64,000 bases of DNA from Ensifer aridi (GTDB lineage: Bacteria; Pseudomonadota; Alphaproteobacteria; Rhizobiales; Rhizobiaceae). The notes beneath the pieces were generated by a model. The model saw only the letters and a program-made list of their open reading frames with translations. It did no database searches and was not told where the DNA came from. The DNA lies in the NCBI RefSeq assembly GCF_002078505.1, contig NZ_LUAV01000002.1, positions 207,832-271,831 of the forward strand, given 5' to 3'. A program made the position numbers and the translations under genes. Below, piece by piece: positions 8,163 to 16,437 of this stretch (positions are counted from its first letter, which is position 1; every line of letters starts with the position of its first letter).

Positions 8163-8975
8163 TCAGAAGCGATAACGAACGAGCCGCCCCATCGGCTGCA
8201 GCATCGGAGCAGCCGCGAGGATTTGCAGGGCGATGCGCACCGGCGGCGACATCCGCGCTGCCTCGGACGCGCTCCAATGCGACCTGTCTTCAACGAGCTT
8301 CAGCCCCGGCACCTGCCGCTCGAGTTCCGCCGGCTCGTCGAGCGCCCATCGAAGCGAGGCGCCTGTCGCACGGATTGCCGGATTGAAATGCAGCATCCAG
8401 ATCATGAGTCGGCTATAGGCATCGAAGACAATCTCACCGGAGGGGAAGCGGCCGACGAGCCGGCTGAGAAGCTGCGGGACCTCATTCTCGCCAAGATAAG
8501 GCAGCACGCCCTCGGCGATGATCATCGCAGGTCTGCCGGTGGGCAGTTGCGACAGCCATGTTGTTTCCGTGATCGACGCTGCAATCGCCGTGTAGTTTCT
8601 GCGGCAGGGATAGAGACGCTGCCTGAGCGCGATCACCTCAGGGAAATCGACATCGAACCAGTGCACCGATGGCGGCGGATCGACCCGGAAGACACGGGCA
8701 TCGAGGCCGCAGCCGAGATGAAGGACGGTGGCATCCGAATGCCGATCGAGAAAAGCGGTCGTCCATCGGTCGAGCAGAAGTGCCCGCATGGCGATCGCGA
8801 CCGTCATATCGTGCCCGACCTTCAGATGCGTCAGGTCCTCGCCGACGCGGGCGATCGCGGCGGCGGCGAAGCGGTCGCGGAGCAGCGAATCCGGCATGGC
8901 GCTCTCTTCCGCCTTCGCGAGAAGCGTGATCAGCGGCGTCGCAGTCACACCGGCAAGACGGATCTCCGATGGCAT
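8163..8975 (-). CDS. Class I SAM-dependent methyltransferase, LCMT/PPM1-like
   Basis: A 270-residue methyltransferase. The SAM-binding motif I is VLHLGCGLDARVFRVD at about residues 84-99, followed by an acidic strand end (HWFDVDFPEV) and IIAEGVLPYL, a combination characteristic of the leucine carboxyl methyltransferase-like family that also includes polyketide O-methyltransferases. Bacterial members usually methylate small molecules rather than phosphatase C-termini. The substrate is not readable. It stands alone between a terminator and a short palindromic repeat. Confidence 0.85.
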   Translation of the reverse strand: MPSEIRLAGVTATPLITLLAKAEESAMPDSLLRDRFAAAAIARVGEDLTHLKVGHDMTVAIAMRALLLDRWTTAFLDRHSDATVLHLGCGLDARVFRVDPPPSVHWFDVDFPEVIALRQRLYPCRRNYTAIAASITETTWLSQLPTGRPAMIIAEGVLPYLGENEVPQLLSRLVGRFPSGEIVFDAYSRLMIWMLHFNPAIRATGASLRWALDEPAELERQVPGLKLVEDRSHWSASEAARMSPPVRIALQILAAAPMLQPMGRLVRYRF

Positions 8976-9020
8976 GGCTTCCTCCGGCGGATCGGAAACG
9001 GGGCGCGCCTTACCTTATGG

Positions 9021-9060
9021 TTTTATCCTTAAATCGACTACGATTTAAGGAAGCATGCAG
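9021..9060. repeat. Short palindromic intergenic element
   Basis: A perfect inverted repeat CCTTAAATCG (9027-9036) / CGATTTAAGG (9041-9050), followed by AAGCATGCAG. The right part resembles the element at 63044-63117, which has GATTTAGGGATA and then CATGCAG, so both may belong to one rhizobial intergenic repeat family. It lies upstream of the methyltransferase gene and downstream of epmB. Confidence 0.55.
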
Positions 9061-9073
9061 TAGCGCCGAGGGT

Positions 9074-10126
9074 TCAATCCTTCGGCGGATAGGCGTGCTT
9101 GTTTCCGCGGAAGTCGCTGACGGTGTAGCAGCCGCCCCCTTCCGCCTCGATCGCGCTTGCGCCGATCACGGCCTTGCCATGGCCGCCGGGGATGTCGAGA
9201 ATGTAGGTCGGCTGGCAGAGACCGGAGACGCGGCCGCGCAGCGAGGCGACGAGCGCCTGACCCTCCTCGATCGACAGCCGGAAATGGCTGGTGCCCGGAG
9301 CGAGATCCGGATGGTGCAGGTAATAGGGCTTGATGCGCATCTCGACGAAGGCGCGCATAAGTTCGGCTAGCACGTCCGCATCGTCGTTGACGCCCTTGAG
9401 CAGCACCGATTGGCTCACCATGACGATGCCGGCATCGATCAGCCGCGCGGCGGCCCCGCGCGCCTCGGTCGTAAGCTCCCGCGGATGATTGGCATGAAGC
9501 GCCACATAGGTCGGCTTGCCGCTGACCTTAAGCGCCGCGATGAGCTCCGCGTCGATCCGGTCGGGCTCGACGACCGGCACGCGCGTATGGAAGCGGACAA
9601 TCTTCACATGGTCGATCTTGCCGAGGCGCTTCGCGATCTCGCCAAGCCGCCGGGGCGAGAGCACGAGCGGGTCGCCGCCCGTCAGGATCACCTCCCAGAT
9701 TTCCGGATGCGCGGCAATATAGGCAACGGCCGCATCGAGTTCTGCGGGCGTCAGCGTGCCGAGGCCTTGCGGGCCCACCATCTCGCGGCGGAAGCAGAAG
9801 CGGCAGTAGACCGGGCAGACATGCACGGCCTTCATGAGCACGCGGTCCGGGTAGCGGTGGACGATGCCCGCGACCGGACTATGCGCGCCGTCACCGATCG
9901 GATCGGCACGCTCTTCCGGCGCGAGGGTGAGTTCCGCCGCGTCGGGCACGAATTGCCGGGCGATCGGGTCGTGCGGATCGTCGCGGTCGATGAGGCGTGC
10001 AAGCGTGGGGCTGATCGCGACCGCATATCGGGAAGCAACGCGGGAGATCGCCTGTTCGTCGGCAGCCCCGACCAGGCCGGCCCCGACGAGCTCGCCCGCT
10101 GTCCGGATGGTTCGGTCCATGGTCAT
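9074..10126 (-). CDS. epmB: EF-P (R)-beta-lysylation radical SAM enzyme, lysine 2,3-aminomutase family
   Basis: A 350-residue radical SAM protein with the iron-sulfur triad CPVYCRFC (three cysteines) at about residues 113-120 and the family context LTGGDPLVLSPRRL. It is much shorter than catabolic lysine 2,3-aminomutases and matches EpmB/YjeK, which converts (S)-alpha-lysine to (R)-beta-lysine for EF-P modification. Its ATG at 10126 overlaps the epmA TGA in the four-base ATGA arrangement; another ATG in the same frame lies two codons downstream (10120). The partner genes epmA and efp are adjacent, which makes the EF-P role far more likely than lysine fermentation. Confidence 0.92.
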   Translation of the reverse strand: MTMDRTIRTAGELVGAGLVGAADEQAISRVASRYAVAISPTLARLIDRDDPHDPIARQFVPDAAELTLAPEERADPIGDGAHSPVAGIVHRYPDRVLMKAVHVCPVYCRFCFRREMVGPQGLGTLTPAELDAAVAYIAAHPEIWEVILTGGDPLVLSPRRLGEIAKRLGKIDHVKIVRFHTRVPVVEPDRIDAELIAALKVSGKPTYVALHANHPRELTTEARGAAARLIDAGIVMVSQSVLLKGVNDDADVLAELMRAFVEMRIKPYYLHHPDLAPGTSHFRLSIEEGQALVASLRGRVSGLCQPTYILDIPGGHGKAVIGASAIEAEGGGCYTVSDFRGNKHAYPPKD

Positions 10127-11175
10127 GCCGTGGCCTCCGCAACGGGCGCCCAAAGAACCTGTTCGATGCGCGTGGCGCCGGTTGCGAGCATCACCAGCCG
10201 GTCGAAGCCGAGCGCAATACCGCTCGCCTCGGGCATGGTGGCGAGCGCGGCGAGGAAGTCGTCGTCGATGGGATGGGTCTCGCCATAGACCCGCGCCTTT
10301 TCCGCCATTTCGAGCTCGAAGCGACGACGCTGTTCCGTGGCATCCGTCAGCTCGCCGAAGGCATTCGCGAGCTCGACGCCACAGGCATAGAGCTCGAAGC
10401 GCTCCGCGACACGCCCGTCGCCGGGCGTTGGTCTTGCCAGCGCGGCCTCGGCGACGGGATATCGATCGAGGATCGTGGCGCGCCCGAAGCCGAGATTGGG
10501 CTCGACCTTCTCGACGAGCACGCGGCTGAAGAGATCGGCCCAGCCGTCGTCAGCGGCGACGCGCAGGCCTGCTCTTCGCATGGGGGCAGCGAGGCTCTCG
10601 TGATCGGTGGAGCCGTCCGCTGCAATCGAAGCGAGGAGGTCGATGCCGGCGAAACGCTCGAAGGCTTCGGCCACGGAAAGCCGCTCCGGTTCCGCGAAGG
10701 GATCGCAGGCGCGCCCGCCATAGGTGAAGGACCGGGTGTCCACCGTCTCGGCGGCGAGCGCCAGGATTTCGGCGCAGTCGCGCATCAGCGTCTCGTAGTT
10801 CTCCTCGGCGCGGTACCATTCCAGCATTGTGAATTCGGGATGGTGTAGCGGCCCCCGCTCGCGATTGCGGTAGACATGGGCGAAGCAGGCGATGCGCCTT
10901 TCGCCGGCAGAGAGGAGCTTCTTGCATGCGAACTCGGGCGAGGTGTGCAGATAGAGGGGCTGGGTCGAGCCATCATGGCCGATCGCTTGCGTTTTAAAGG
11001 CATGCAAATGCGCCTCGTTGCCCGGCGACACCTGCAGCGTGGCTGTGTCCACCTCCATGAAATCGCGCTCGTCGAAGAACCGGCGAAGCGCCGCCTGGAT
11101 GCGATTGCGCCCGATGAGGAACGGGCGCCGGTCGGCATGGACCTCCGGGGTCCACCAGGGAGAAGCGTTCTGCAT
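10123..11175 (-). CDS. epmA: EF-P lysine lysyltransferase (GenX/PoxA)
   Basis: A 350-residue paralogue of class II lysyl-tRNA synthetase lacking the N-terminal anticodon-binding domain. Motif 2 is seen in HVYRNRERGPLHHPEFTMLEW (split here for length: VYRNRERG, then HHPEFTMLEW) and motif 3 in GIALGFDRLVML near the C-terminus. EpmA attaches beta-lysine to a conserved lysine of EF-P. ATG 11175 gives the normal length; the open frame extends upstream but would run into the efp promoter. It is divergent from efp and overlaps epmB by four bases. Confidence 0.93.
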   Translation of the reverse strand: MQNASPWWTPEVHADRRPFLIGRNRIQAALRRFFDERDFMEVDTATLQVSPGNEAHLHAFKTQAIGHDGSTQPLYLHTSPEFACKKLLSAGERRIACFAHVYRNRERGPLHHPEFTMLEWYRAEENYETLMRDCAEILALAAETVDTRSFTYGGRACDPFAEPERLSVAEAFERFAGIDLLASIAADGSTDHESLAAPMRRAGLRVAADDGWADLFSRVLVEKVEPNLGFGRATILDRYPVAEAALARPTPGDGRVAERFELYACGVELANAFGELTDATEQRRRFELEMAEKARVYGETHPIDDDFLAALATMPEASGIALGFDRLVMLATGATRIEQVLWAPVAEATA

Positions 11176-11335
11176 GATCGGTTCGGTCCAAGCTTTCTTT
11201 CCACGTGAATGCCGGCGCAGGCTGGCTATTTGCGCGGAATTAGGGTAGTGGCGGCGCGAAAACCATTCTCGCGTCCTTAATGGGCCGATCTCCGGCCCGC
11301 TCGTGTCGCGCATACCTCTGTTACAAGGAAGACTA

Positions 11336-11905
11336 ATGGTCAAGGTCATCGCTTCTTCGGTCCGCAAGGGCAACGTTCTCGACGTCGACGGCAAGCTCTA
11401 TGTCGTGCTCACCGCCCAGAACTTCCACCCGGGCAAGGGCACGCCGGTCACGCAGGTCGACATGCGCCGCATTTCCGACGGCGTGAAGGTCTCCGAACGC
11501 TACCGCACCACCGAACAGGTCGAGCGCGCCTTCGTCGAAGACCGCGAGCACACCTTCCTTTATGAAGATGCCGAAGGCTTCCACTTCATGAATCCGGAAA
11601 CCTACGATCAGCTCGTTATGTCGGCCGACGATATCGGCGACCAGAAGGCCTATCTCCAGGAAGGCATGGCCGTGATGCTGTCGATCCACGAAGGCATTGC
11701 GATCGCCATCGAACTGCCGCGCCATGTCGTTCTCGAAATCGTCGAGACCGAGCCGGTGGTCAAGGGCCAGACCGCGTCCTCGTCCTACAAGCCCGCCGTG
11801 CTGTCCAATGGCCTTCGTACCATGGTGCCGCCGCACATTCAGGCCGGCACCCGCGTCGTCATCGCAACCGAAGACAGTTCTTACGTCGAGCGCGCTAAGG
11901 ACTGA
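11336..11905 (+). CDS. efp: Translation elongation factor P
   Basis: Exactly 189 residues, with the KOW-like N-terminal domain, an OB domain and the C-terminal OB domain ([28 protein letters not shown]). The modifiable lysine is K34 in the loop HPGKGTP, the position beta-lysylated in EpmA-type systems. EF-P rescues ribosomes stalled at polyproline. The start ATG 11336 has AAGGAAG upstream. In Agrobacterium the orthologue is called chvH. A terminator follows at 11932, so efp is probably monocistronic. Confidence 0.97.
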   Translation: MVKVIASSVRKGNVLDVDGKLYVVLTAQNFHPGKGTPVTQVDMRRISDGVKVSERYRTTEQVERAFVEDREHTFLYEDAEGFHFMNPETYDQLVMSADDIGDQKAYLQEGMAVMLSIHEGIAIAIELPRHVVLEIVETEPVVKGQTASSSYKPAVLSNGLRTMVPPHIQAGTRVVIATEDSSYVERAKD

Positions 11906-11931
11906 TCGTCCTGACTGCCAAGATATGAGAA

Positions 11932-11966
11932 GGGGACGGCGGGCATGCTCGCCGTCCCCGTTTTCG
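11932..11966 (+). terminator. Rho-independent terminator after efp
   Basis: Perfect ten-base stem GGGGACGGCG (11932-11941) / CGCCGTCCCC (11950-11959) followed by GTTTTCGTTT. Confidence 0.9.
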
Positions 11967-12092
11967 TTTCAGACCCTTCGCGCAACCTAGTGCAGGCAAT
12001 GAGGTGCGAAATCGGGCGTGCATTTTCGCGGCTCGATGCTAGGTTCGGGCCTGCGTGCTGCCATTCGCAGCGGACGAGAGTGAGGGACCTGC

Positions 12093-13334
12093 ATGTTTCC
12101 ATTGTCGCACATGATGAAGGCGTTCATCCGCAAGGGCAGCCTGACCGTGATCGATGCCGACGGCAAGAGACATATCTTTGCCGGCGAGCCGGGGCCGAGC
12201 GTGACGATGCGGCTCACCGACAAGCGGCTCTATCGCAGCCTCGTCTTCAATGCCGAGCTGGCCGCCGGCGAGGCCTATATGGATGGCACCATGCGCTTCG
12301 AGGAGGGCTCGACGCTTCGGGATTTCCTCACGCTCTTCTCGATCAACCGCCTGTCGCTCGGCTCCTATCCGATCCAGAAGCTCCTGCGCGCGATCAAGAT
12401 GCGGTTCCGTAAGCGCCAGCAGGCGAACCCCAAGGGGAAGGCGCAGCAGAACGTCGCTCACCACTACGATCTCGGCAACGATTTCTACAAGCTCTTCCTC
12501 GACGAGAACATGCTCTATTCCTGCGCCTATTTCCGCGAGCCGGACGAGACGCTAGAGGCAGCGCAACGCAACAAGTTACGGCTGCTCGCCGCGAAGCTCT
12601 GCCTGAAGCCCGGAATGAAAGTGCTCGACATCGGCTGCGGCTGGGGCGATCTCGCGCTCTATCTGGCCGCGCTCGAGGACGTCGAGGTCATCGGTGTGAC
12701 GCTCTCGAAGGAGCAGCAGGCGCTCGCCGCCGAGCGTGCGCGCGTGGCAGGAGTTTCCGATCGCGTACGCTTCGAGCTCAAGGACTATCGCGACGTCGAG
12801 GGGCCGTTCGACCGGATCGTTTCGGTCGGCATGTTCGAGCATGTCGGCGTTCATCACTATGACGAGTTCTTCAAGAAGTTGAATGCGCTGATGCCGGACG
12901 ACGGGCTCGCCGTGCTCCATTCGATCGGCCATATGAGCCCGCCGGGCATGGCCAGTCCCTGGCTTCGGAAATACATTTTTCCCGGCGCCTATTCTCCGGC
13001 GCTGTCGGAGGTCTTCGAGGTGGTCGAGCGCAACAGTCTGTGGGTGACCGACCTCGAATTCCTGCGCGTCCATTATGCGACGACGCTCGCTCATTGGGGC
13101 GCGCGGTTCGAGAAGAACCGCGACAAGGTGATCGCGATGTATGATGAGCGTTTTGCCCGGATGTGGGAGTTCTATCTGATCAGCGCGGAAATGATGTTCC
13201 GCACCGGCAGCCAGCTCGTCTTCCATATGCAGTTGTCGCGCTCACGCGATGCGGCGCCAATCGTGCGCGATTACATCACCGATCGGCAGCGTGCCTATAT
13301 CGAGAAGGAGAAGGCGCTCGATCTCGCGATCTGA
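12093..13334 (+). CDS. cfa: Cyclopropane-fatty-acyl-phospholipid synthase family methyltransferase
   Basis: A 413-residue cytoplasmic/membrane-associated enzyme that adds a methylene from SAM across cis double bonds of phospholipid acyl chains. Seen: HHYDLGNDFYKLFLDENM (family signature) near 125, SAM motif VLDIGCGWGDLALYLA near 177, VSVGMFEHVG and the lipid-site segment SIGHMSPPG. Start ATG 12093 has GAGGGAC upstream. An in-frame ATG a few codons later is possible. Rhizobia carry more than one cfa paralogue, so which one this is cannot be told. The next gene, mbfA, is on the same strand but has its own regulatory site. Confidence 0.93.
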   Translation: MFPLSHMMKAFIRKGSLTVIDADGKRHIFAGEPGPSVTMRLTDKRLYRSLVFNAELAAGEAYMDGTMRFEEGSTLRDFLTLFSINRLSLGSYPIQKLLRAIKMRFRKRQQANPKGKAQQNVAHHYDLGNDFYKLFLDENMLYSCAYFREPDETLEAAQRNKLRLLAAKLCLKPGMKVLDIGCGWGDLALYLAALEDVEVIGVTLSKEQQALAAERARVAGVSDRVRFELKDYRDVEGPFDRIVSVGMFEHVGVHHYDEFFKKLNALMPDDGLAVLHSIGHMSPPGMASPWLRKYIFPGAYSPALSEVFEVVERNSLWVTDLEFLRVHYATTLAHWGARFEKNRDKVIAMYDERFARMWEFYLISAEMMFRTGSQLVFHMQLSRSRDAAPIVRDYITDRQRAYIEKEKALDLAI

Positions 13335-13423
13335 TGTGGGGAGCGGGCGCCCCTCTCTCAAGTCACCACTCATGCCCGGCCTCGCCCCGCTCGCTGCCTT
13401 GACGCTCCAGGTTACGGAGTCTA

Positions 13424-13440
13424 TTTAGAATTATTCTAAA
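13424..13440. promoter_or_regulatory. Irr-binding ICE box upstream of mbfA
   Basis: Perfect palindrome TTTAGAA-TTA-TTCTAAA, the consensus iron control element of rhizobial Irr. It ends 14 bases before the mbfA start codon, a position from which a bound repressor would block transcription. In Bradyrhizobium and Agrobacterium, mbfA is repressed by Irr under low iron. Confidence 0.9.
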
Positions 13441-13454
13441 GAAGGTTCCCGCCC

Positions 13455-14438
13455 ATGTTTTCCCGCCTTTTCTCCCGCTCCAAGCGTCCGTTTCTGTCCT
13501 TGAGCGAACAGGAGATCCTCGCGCTCGCCATTTCCTCCGAGGAGGACGACGGCCGCATCTATCTCGCTTATGCCGATGCGCTGCGTCAGAAATACCCCCA
13601 TTCCGCAAAAGTTTTCGAGGAGATGGCCGAGGAGGAGAGCCATCACCGGCAAGCCCTAATCGACCTGCACGTCGCCCGCTTCGGCAACCGCATTCCGCTG
13701 ATCCGCCGCGAACACGTGCGCGATTTCCCGGAACGCAAGCCCGATTGGCTGATCGTCGAGATGCCGATCGAAAAGGCGCGCGTGGAAGCGGAAGCCATGG
13801 AGGATGCGGCCCATCGCTTCTATGTCGAGGCTGCAGCGCGCACCCGCGACGCAGCGACGCGCAAACTCCTTGGAGACCTGGCGGTTGCCGAGAAGGCGCA
13901 TGAATCGCTCGCTCGCCGGCTCGGCGAGAAGCATACGCCCGAAAGTGTGCGCGATGAGGAGGATGAGACATCCCGCCGACAGTTCATCCTGACCTATGTG
14001 CAGCCAGGTCTTGCCGGGCTGATGGACGGTTCGGTTTCGACGCTAGCGCCGATCTTTGCCGCGGCCTTCGCCACCCAGGACACGTGGCAGACCTTCCTCG
14101 TCGGCCTCTCTGCCTCCGTCGGCGCGGGTATTTCGATGGGCTTCACCGAGGCTGCCCATGACGACGGCAAGCTTTCCGGTCGCGGCTCGCCCGTCAAGCG
14201 CGGACTCGCCTCCGGCATCATGACCGCGCTCGGCGGCCTCGGCCACGCGCTTCCCTATCTCATTCCGCATTTCTGGACGGCGACCGCGACCGCGGTCGGG
14301 ATCGTCTTTTTCGAGCTCTGGGCGATCGCCTTCATCCAGAACCGCTACATGGAAACGCCTTTCTTGAGGGCCGCCTTCCAGGTCGTGCTCGGCGGCGGTC
14401 TCGTCCTTGCCGCCGGCGTCGTCATCGGCAACGCCTGA
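13455..14438 (+). CDS. mbfA: Membrane-bound ferritin MbfA, iron exporter
   Basis: A 327-residue two-domain protein. Residues about 15-160 form a ferritin-like (rubrerythrin-type) di-iron domain with EEDDGRIYLAYAD, the metal motif EEMAEEESHHR and a second EKAHES. Residues about 175-327 are a VIT1/CCC1-like membrane domain (GLAGLMDGSVSTLAPIFAAAF, GISMGFTEAAHDDGKLSGRG; pieces shortened). This architecture is that of MbfA, which exports iron and protects against iron and peroxide stress. The start ATG 13455 follows GAAGG. The Irr box immediately upstream fits the known control of this gene. Confidence 0.93.
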   Translation: MFSRLFSRSKRPFLSLSEQEILALAISSEEDDGRIYLAYADALRQKYPHSAKVFEEMAEEESHHRQALIDLHVARFGNRIPLIRREHVRDFPERKPDWLIVEMPIEKARVEAEAMEDAAHRFYVEAAARTRDAATRKLLGDLAVAEKAHESLARRLGEKHTPESVRDEEDETSRRQFILTYVQPGLAGLMDGSVSTLAPIFAAAFATQDTWQTFLVGLSASVGAGISMGFTEAAHDDGKLSGRGSPVKRGLASGIMTALGGLGHALPYLIPHFWTATATAVGIVFFELWAIAFIQNRYMETPFLRAAFQVVLGGGLVLAAGVVIGNA

Positions 14439-14460
14439 CGGTGCTCCACCACGCAAGCAA

Positions 14461-14488
14461 AAAAGGCCGCGTCTGCGGCCCTTTTTTT
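14461..14488. terminator. Bidirectional terminator between mbfA and the BTLCP gene
   Basis: Stem GGCCGC (14465-14470) / GCGGCC (14475-14480) with a GTCT loop, an A tract on the left (from 14459) and CTTTTTTT on the right. It can end both convergent transcripts. Confidence 0.88.
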
Positions 14489-14507
14489 GAAAGCAACGGT
14501 TGATCGA

Positions 14508-15128
14508 TCAGTTGCCGACGGAGCCGACGAGCACTTCCCCGCTGTTGTCAATCGTGACCCAGCGGCCGCTATTGTTCGCGGCCTGACGCTTGAGGAAACG
14601 GTAAGGCGTATTGGTCCAGAGCTTCACGCCGCTGTCGAGATTGTCCAGAATGAAGTCGCCCTGGGCGGTACGGACGGTCAGGACCGCATGGCCTTCGCCG
14701 TCAGGTTTGCGCACGACGGTCATCAGCAGGTTGCTGGCGGAAAAACCTTTCTGCATCAGACGTTTGCGCTTTTCGAGAGCAAAGTCTTCGCAATCGCCCT
14801 GCGCGCCCGGATAGGACCAGACCTCGTCTCTGCCGTGCAGTTGCAGATCCGTGACCGGCGCGATCTGCCGGTTGACGGCGGCATTGACCTGACGGATGGC
14901 CGCCCAGCCGCCTGCCGTGACGCGCGGCGGAACGGTCGAGTTCGACCGAACGCGGCACTCACCTCTATACTTTTGGCAGAATTCGTAATGCCCGATCGGC
15001 TGCGAGGTTACCGCGCCGGTCTGCATCCAGGGAGAGGCTCCCGCCTGTGCGGGAATCGCCGCGTTTGTTGAAATGAAAAGCGCGCAAAGTACCGCGAAAC
15101 TTGCCTTAACCCCGGTCCAAGATGCCAT
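14508..15128 (-). CDS. Periplasmic transglutaminase-like cysteine proteinase (BTLCP family)
   Basis: A 206-residue exported protein: signal peptide to about residue 28 (SFAVLCALFISTNAAIPAQA), then a papain/transglutaminase-like fold of the BTLCP family. The catalytic cysteine is in GDCEDFALEKRK, the histidine in EGHAVLTV and the aspartate in FILDNL. Relatives such as LapG cleave periplasmic adhesins; this protein belongs to the stand-alone rhizobial group and no adhesin or LapD-like partner is nearby. ATG 15128 has AGGGGAT upstream and creates the signal peptide. A CtrA-like site is present about 110 bases upstream. Confidence 0.87.
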   Translation of the reverse strand: MASWTGVKASFAVLCALFISTNAAIPAQAGASPWMQTGAVTSQPIGHYEFCQKYRGECRVRSNSTVPPRVTAGGWAAIRQVNAAVNRQIAPVTDLQLHGRDEVWSYPGAQGDCEDFALEKRKRLMQKGFSASNLLMTVVRKPDGEGHAVLTVRTAQGDFILDNLDSGVKLWTNTPYRFLKRQAANNSGRWVTIDNSGEVLVGSVGN

Positions 15129-15235
15129 ACAGATCCCCTGTAACGCGACCGCATCCGATCCCGTTCGGACCGATCCGCGCAATCCAAAGTTGCCGACAGC
15201 TTTTGTAGGATTTTTCCCCTGCGCTGCTCTAATCG

Positions 15236-15250
15236 TTAACAAAGAGTTAA
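15236..15250 (-). promoter_or_regulatory. CtrA-type site TTAA-N7-TTAAC upstream of the BTLCP gene
   Basis: On the minus strand the sequence reads TTAACTCTTTGTTAAC, a perfect match to the full CtrA consensus (TTAA, seven bases, TTAAC). It lies in the spacer in front of the BTLCP gene. CtrA is the cell-cycle master regulator of alphaproteobacteria. One such match can occur by chance in an AT-rich spacer, so function is inferred. Confidence 0.5.
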
Positions 15251-15285
15251 TATAGACGGCTTGTCGGAGTCAATCGCCTGATTCG

Positions 15286-15408
15286 GGCTAGTCCATCTTA
15301 TGGTTAAGGACTGCGGTAGAAGGCGCGGAAATCCCGCTAGCGCAACGGCTTGGTCTACGACTTCCGGATTAGGTTCGGAGATTTTGGCTAGTCCATGTGG
15401 CCTAGCCC
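15286..15408. repeat. Two GGCTAGTCCAT direct repeats exactly 100 bases apart
   Basis: The 11-mer GGCTAGTCCAT occurs at 15286-15296 and 15386-15396. The second copy is the left arm of a dyad GGCTAG...CTAGCC ending at 15408, just before the stop codon of the convergently arranged hydrolase gene. They lie in the 285-base spacer between the BTLCP gene start and the hydrolase stop; no gene is seen there. Confidence 0.45.
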
Positions 15409-15413
15409 AGCGC

Positions 15414-16220
15414 TCAGGCCTTCGTCAGCATGCCGTCGATCGCCTGTTTCAATTTGGCAATGTCCTCCTCGCGAGACAACCGATGGTCGCCATCGCGAAT
15501 AAGCGTCATGACGACATCGTCCGCCGGCATGTGCTCCATGAGCTTTAGCGCGTGTGTATAGGGCACGTCCGGATCGCGCATGCCCTGGAGGATATGGACC
15601 GGGCAGCCGGTTTCGACCGGCCCTTTCATGACCCGATTGTCGCGGCCGTCCTCGATCAGCGCACGGGTGAAGATATTGGGCTCGGGGCTGTATTCCGACG
15701 GCTCCTCGAAAAAGCCGCGCTCGGCAAGCGACGCCTTTTCGATATCGGTCAGATTTGGTTCGATCAGCTCGGCGGTGAAATCGGGGGCAGGGGCGATCAG
15801 CACGAGACCGGCGACGCGGTCGGCTTCGCCGCGCGCCCGCAACTTCTCGATGAGGCGGAGCGCGATCCAGGCGCCCATGGAGGAGCCGATGAGGATCATG
15901 CGCGGCGCGGCGGCATGATCGACCACCGCAAGGCTTTCCTCGATCCAGCGAGAGATCGTGCCGTCGCGGTAATCGCCGCCCGAGGAACCGTGCCCGGAGT
16001 AATCGAAGCGGATACAGTCGGTGCCGACGGCTCGGGCATGGCCCTCCACCTCGATCGCCTTCGTGCCGGTCATGTCGGAACGGTACCCGCCGAGCCAGAC
16101 GAGTGCGGGTTGGCTGGAGGCCGGCTCGGCGCGGAAGATCCGCATGGCGATGCTGCGCCTGAGCTCTCCCGTTCCGACCTCGATCCGCGTGATGTCGGTT
16201 TCAGCCGGCGTTGCTGACAT
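15414..16220 (-). CDS. Alpha/beta hydrolase (ABHD10-like)
   Basis: A 268-residue serine hydrolase. The oxyanion region LVWLGGYRSDMTG, the FDYSGHGSSGG segment and the nucleophile elbow GSSMGAW (serine near 109) are visible, with a late acid (MRDPDVPY) and histidine (GDHRLSREED). The pattern is like the palmitoyl-protein thioesterase ABHD10 group. ATG 16220 is supported by GGAGGAT upstream and removes a 40-residue poorly conserved extension. It is divergent from infC, with 217 bases between. Confidence 0.88.
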   Translation of the reverse strand: MSATPAETDITRIEVGTGELRRSIAMRIFRAEPASSQPALVWLGGYRSDMTGTKAIEVEGHARAVGTDCIRFDYSGHGSSGGDYRDGTISRWIEESLAVVDHAAAPRMILIGSSMGAWIALRLIEKLRARGEADRVAGLVLIAPAPDFTAELIEPNLTDIEKASLAERGFFEEPSEYSPEPNIFTRALIEDGRDNRVMKGPVETGCPVHILQGMRDPDVPYTHALKLMEHMPADDVVMTLIRDGDHRLSREEDIAKLKQAIDGMLTKA

Positions 16221-16437
16221 CGAATATCCTCCGAGAGACCTGACCTTGACCGGGTTCCTTCTAAAACAGATTCGTTCGGGCACCGACAGAGGATGATTTT
16301 CATTGCGGGCCATGCTATTGACTCTGGAGCCGCAATTCACACATTGCCGTCAGTGACTGTTTCAAGCGCCACGTTTGAGATCGCGCTAACTGTTTATCAA
16401 ACCAATTGTACGTCAACAGCTCGAGGAGAGTACGACC

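Noticed and set aside
9071..9080. GGTTCAATCC, resembling a tRNA T-loop
   Set aside because: It is the end of epmB and its stop on the opposite strand; no acceptor stem or anticodon arm can be built around it.
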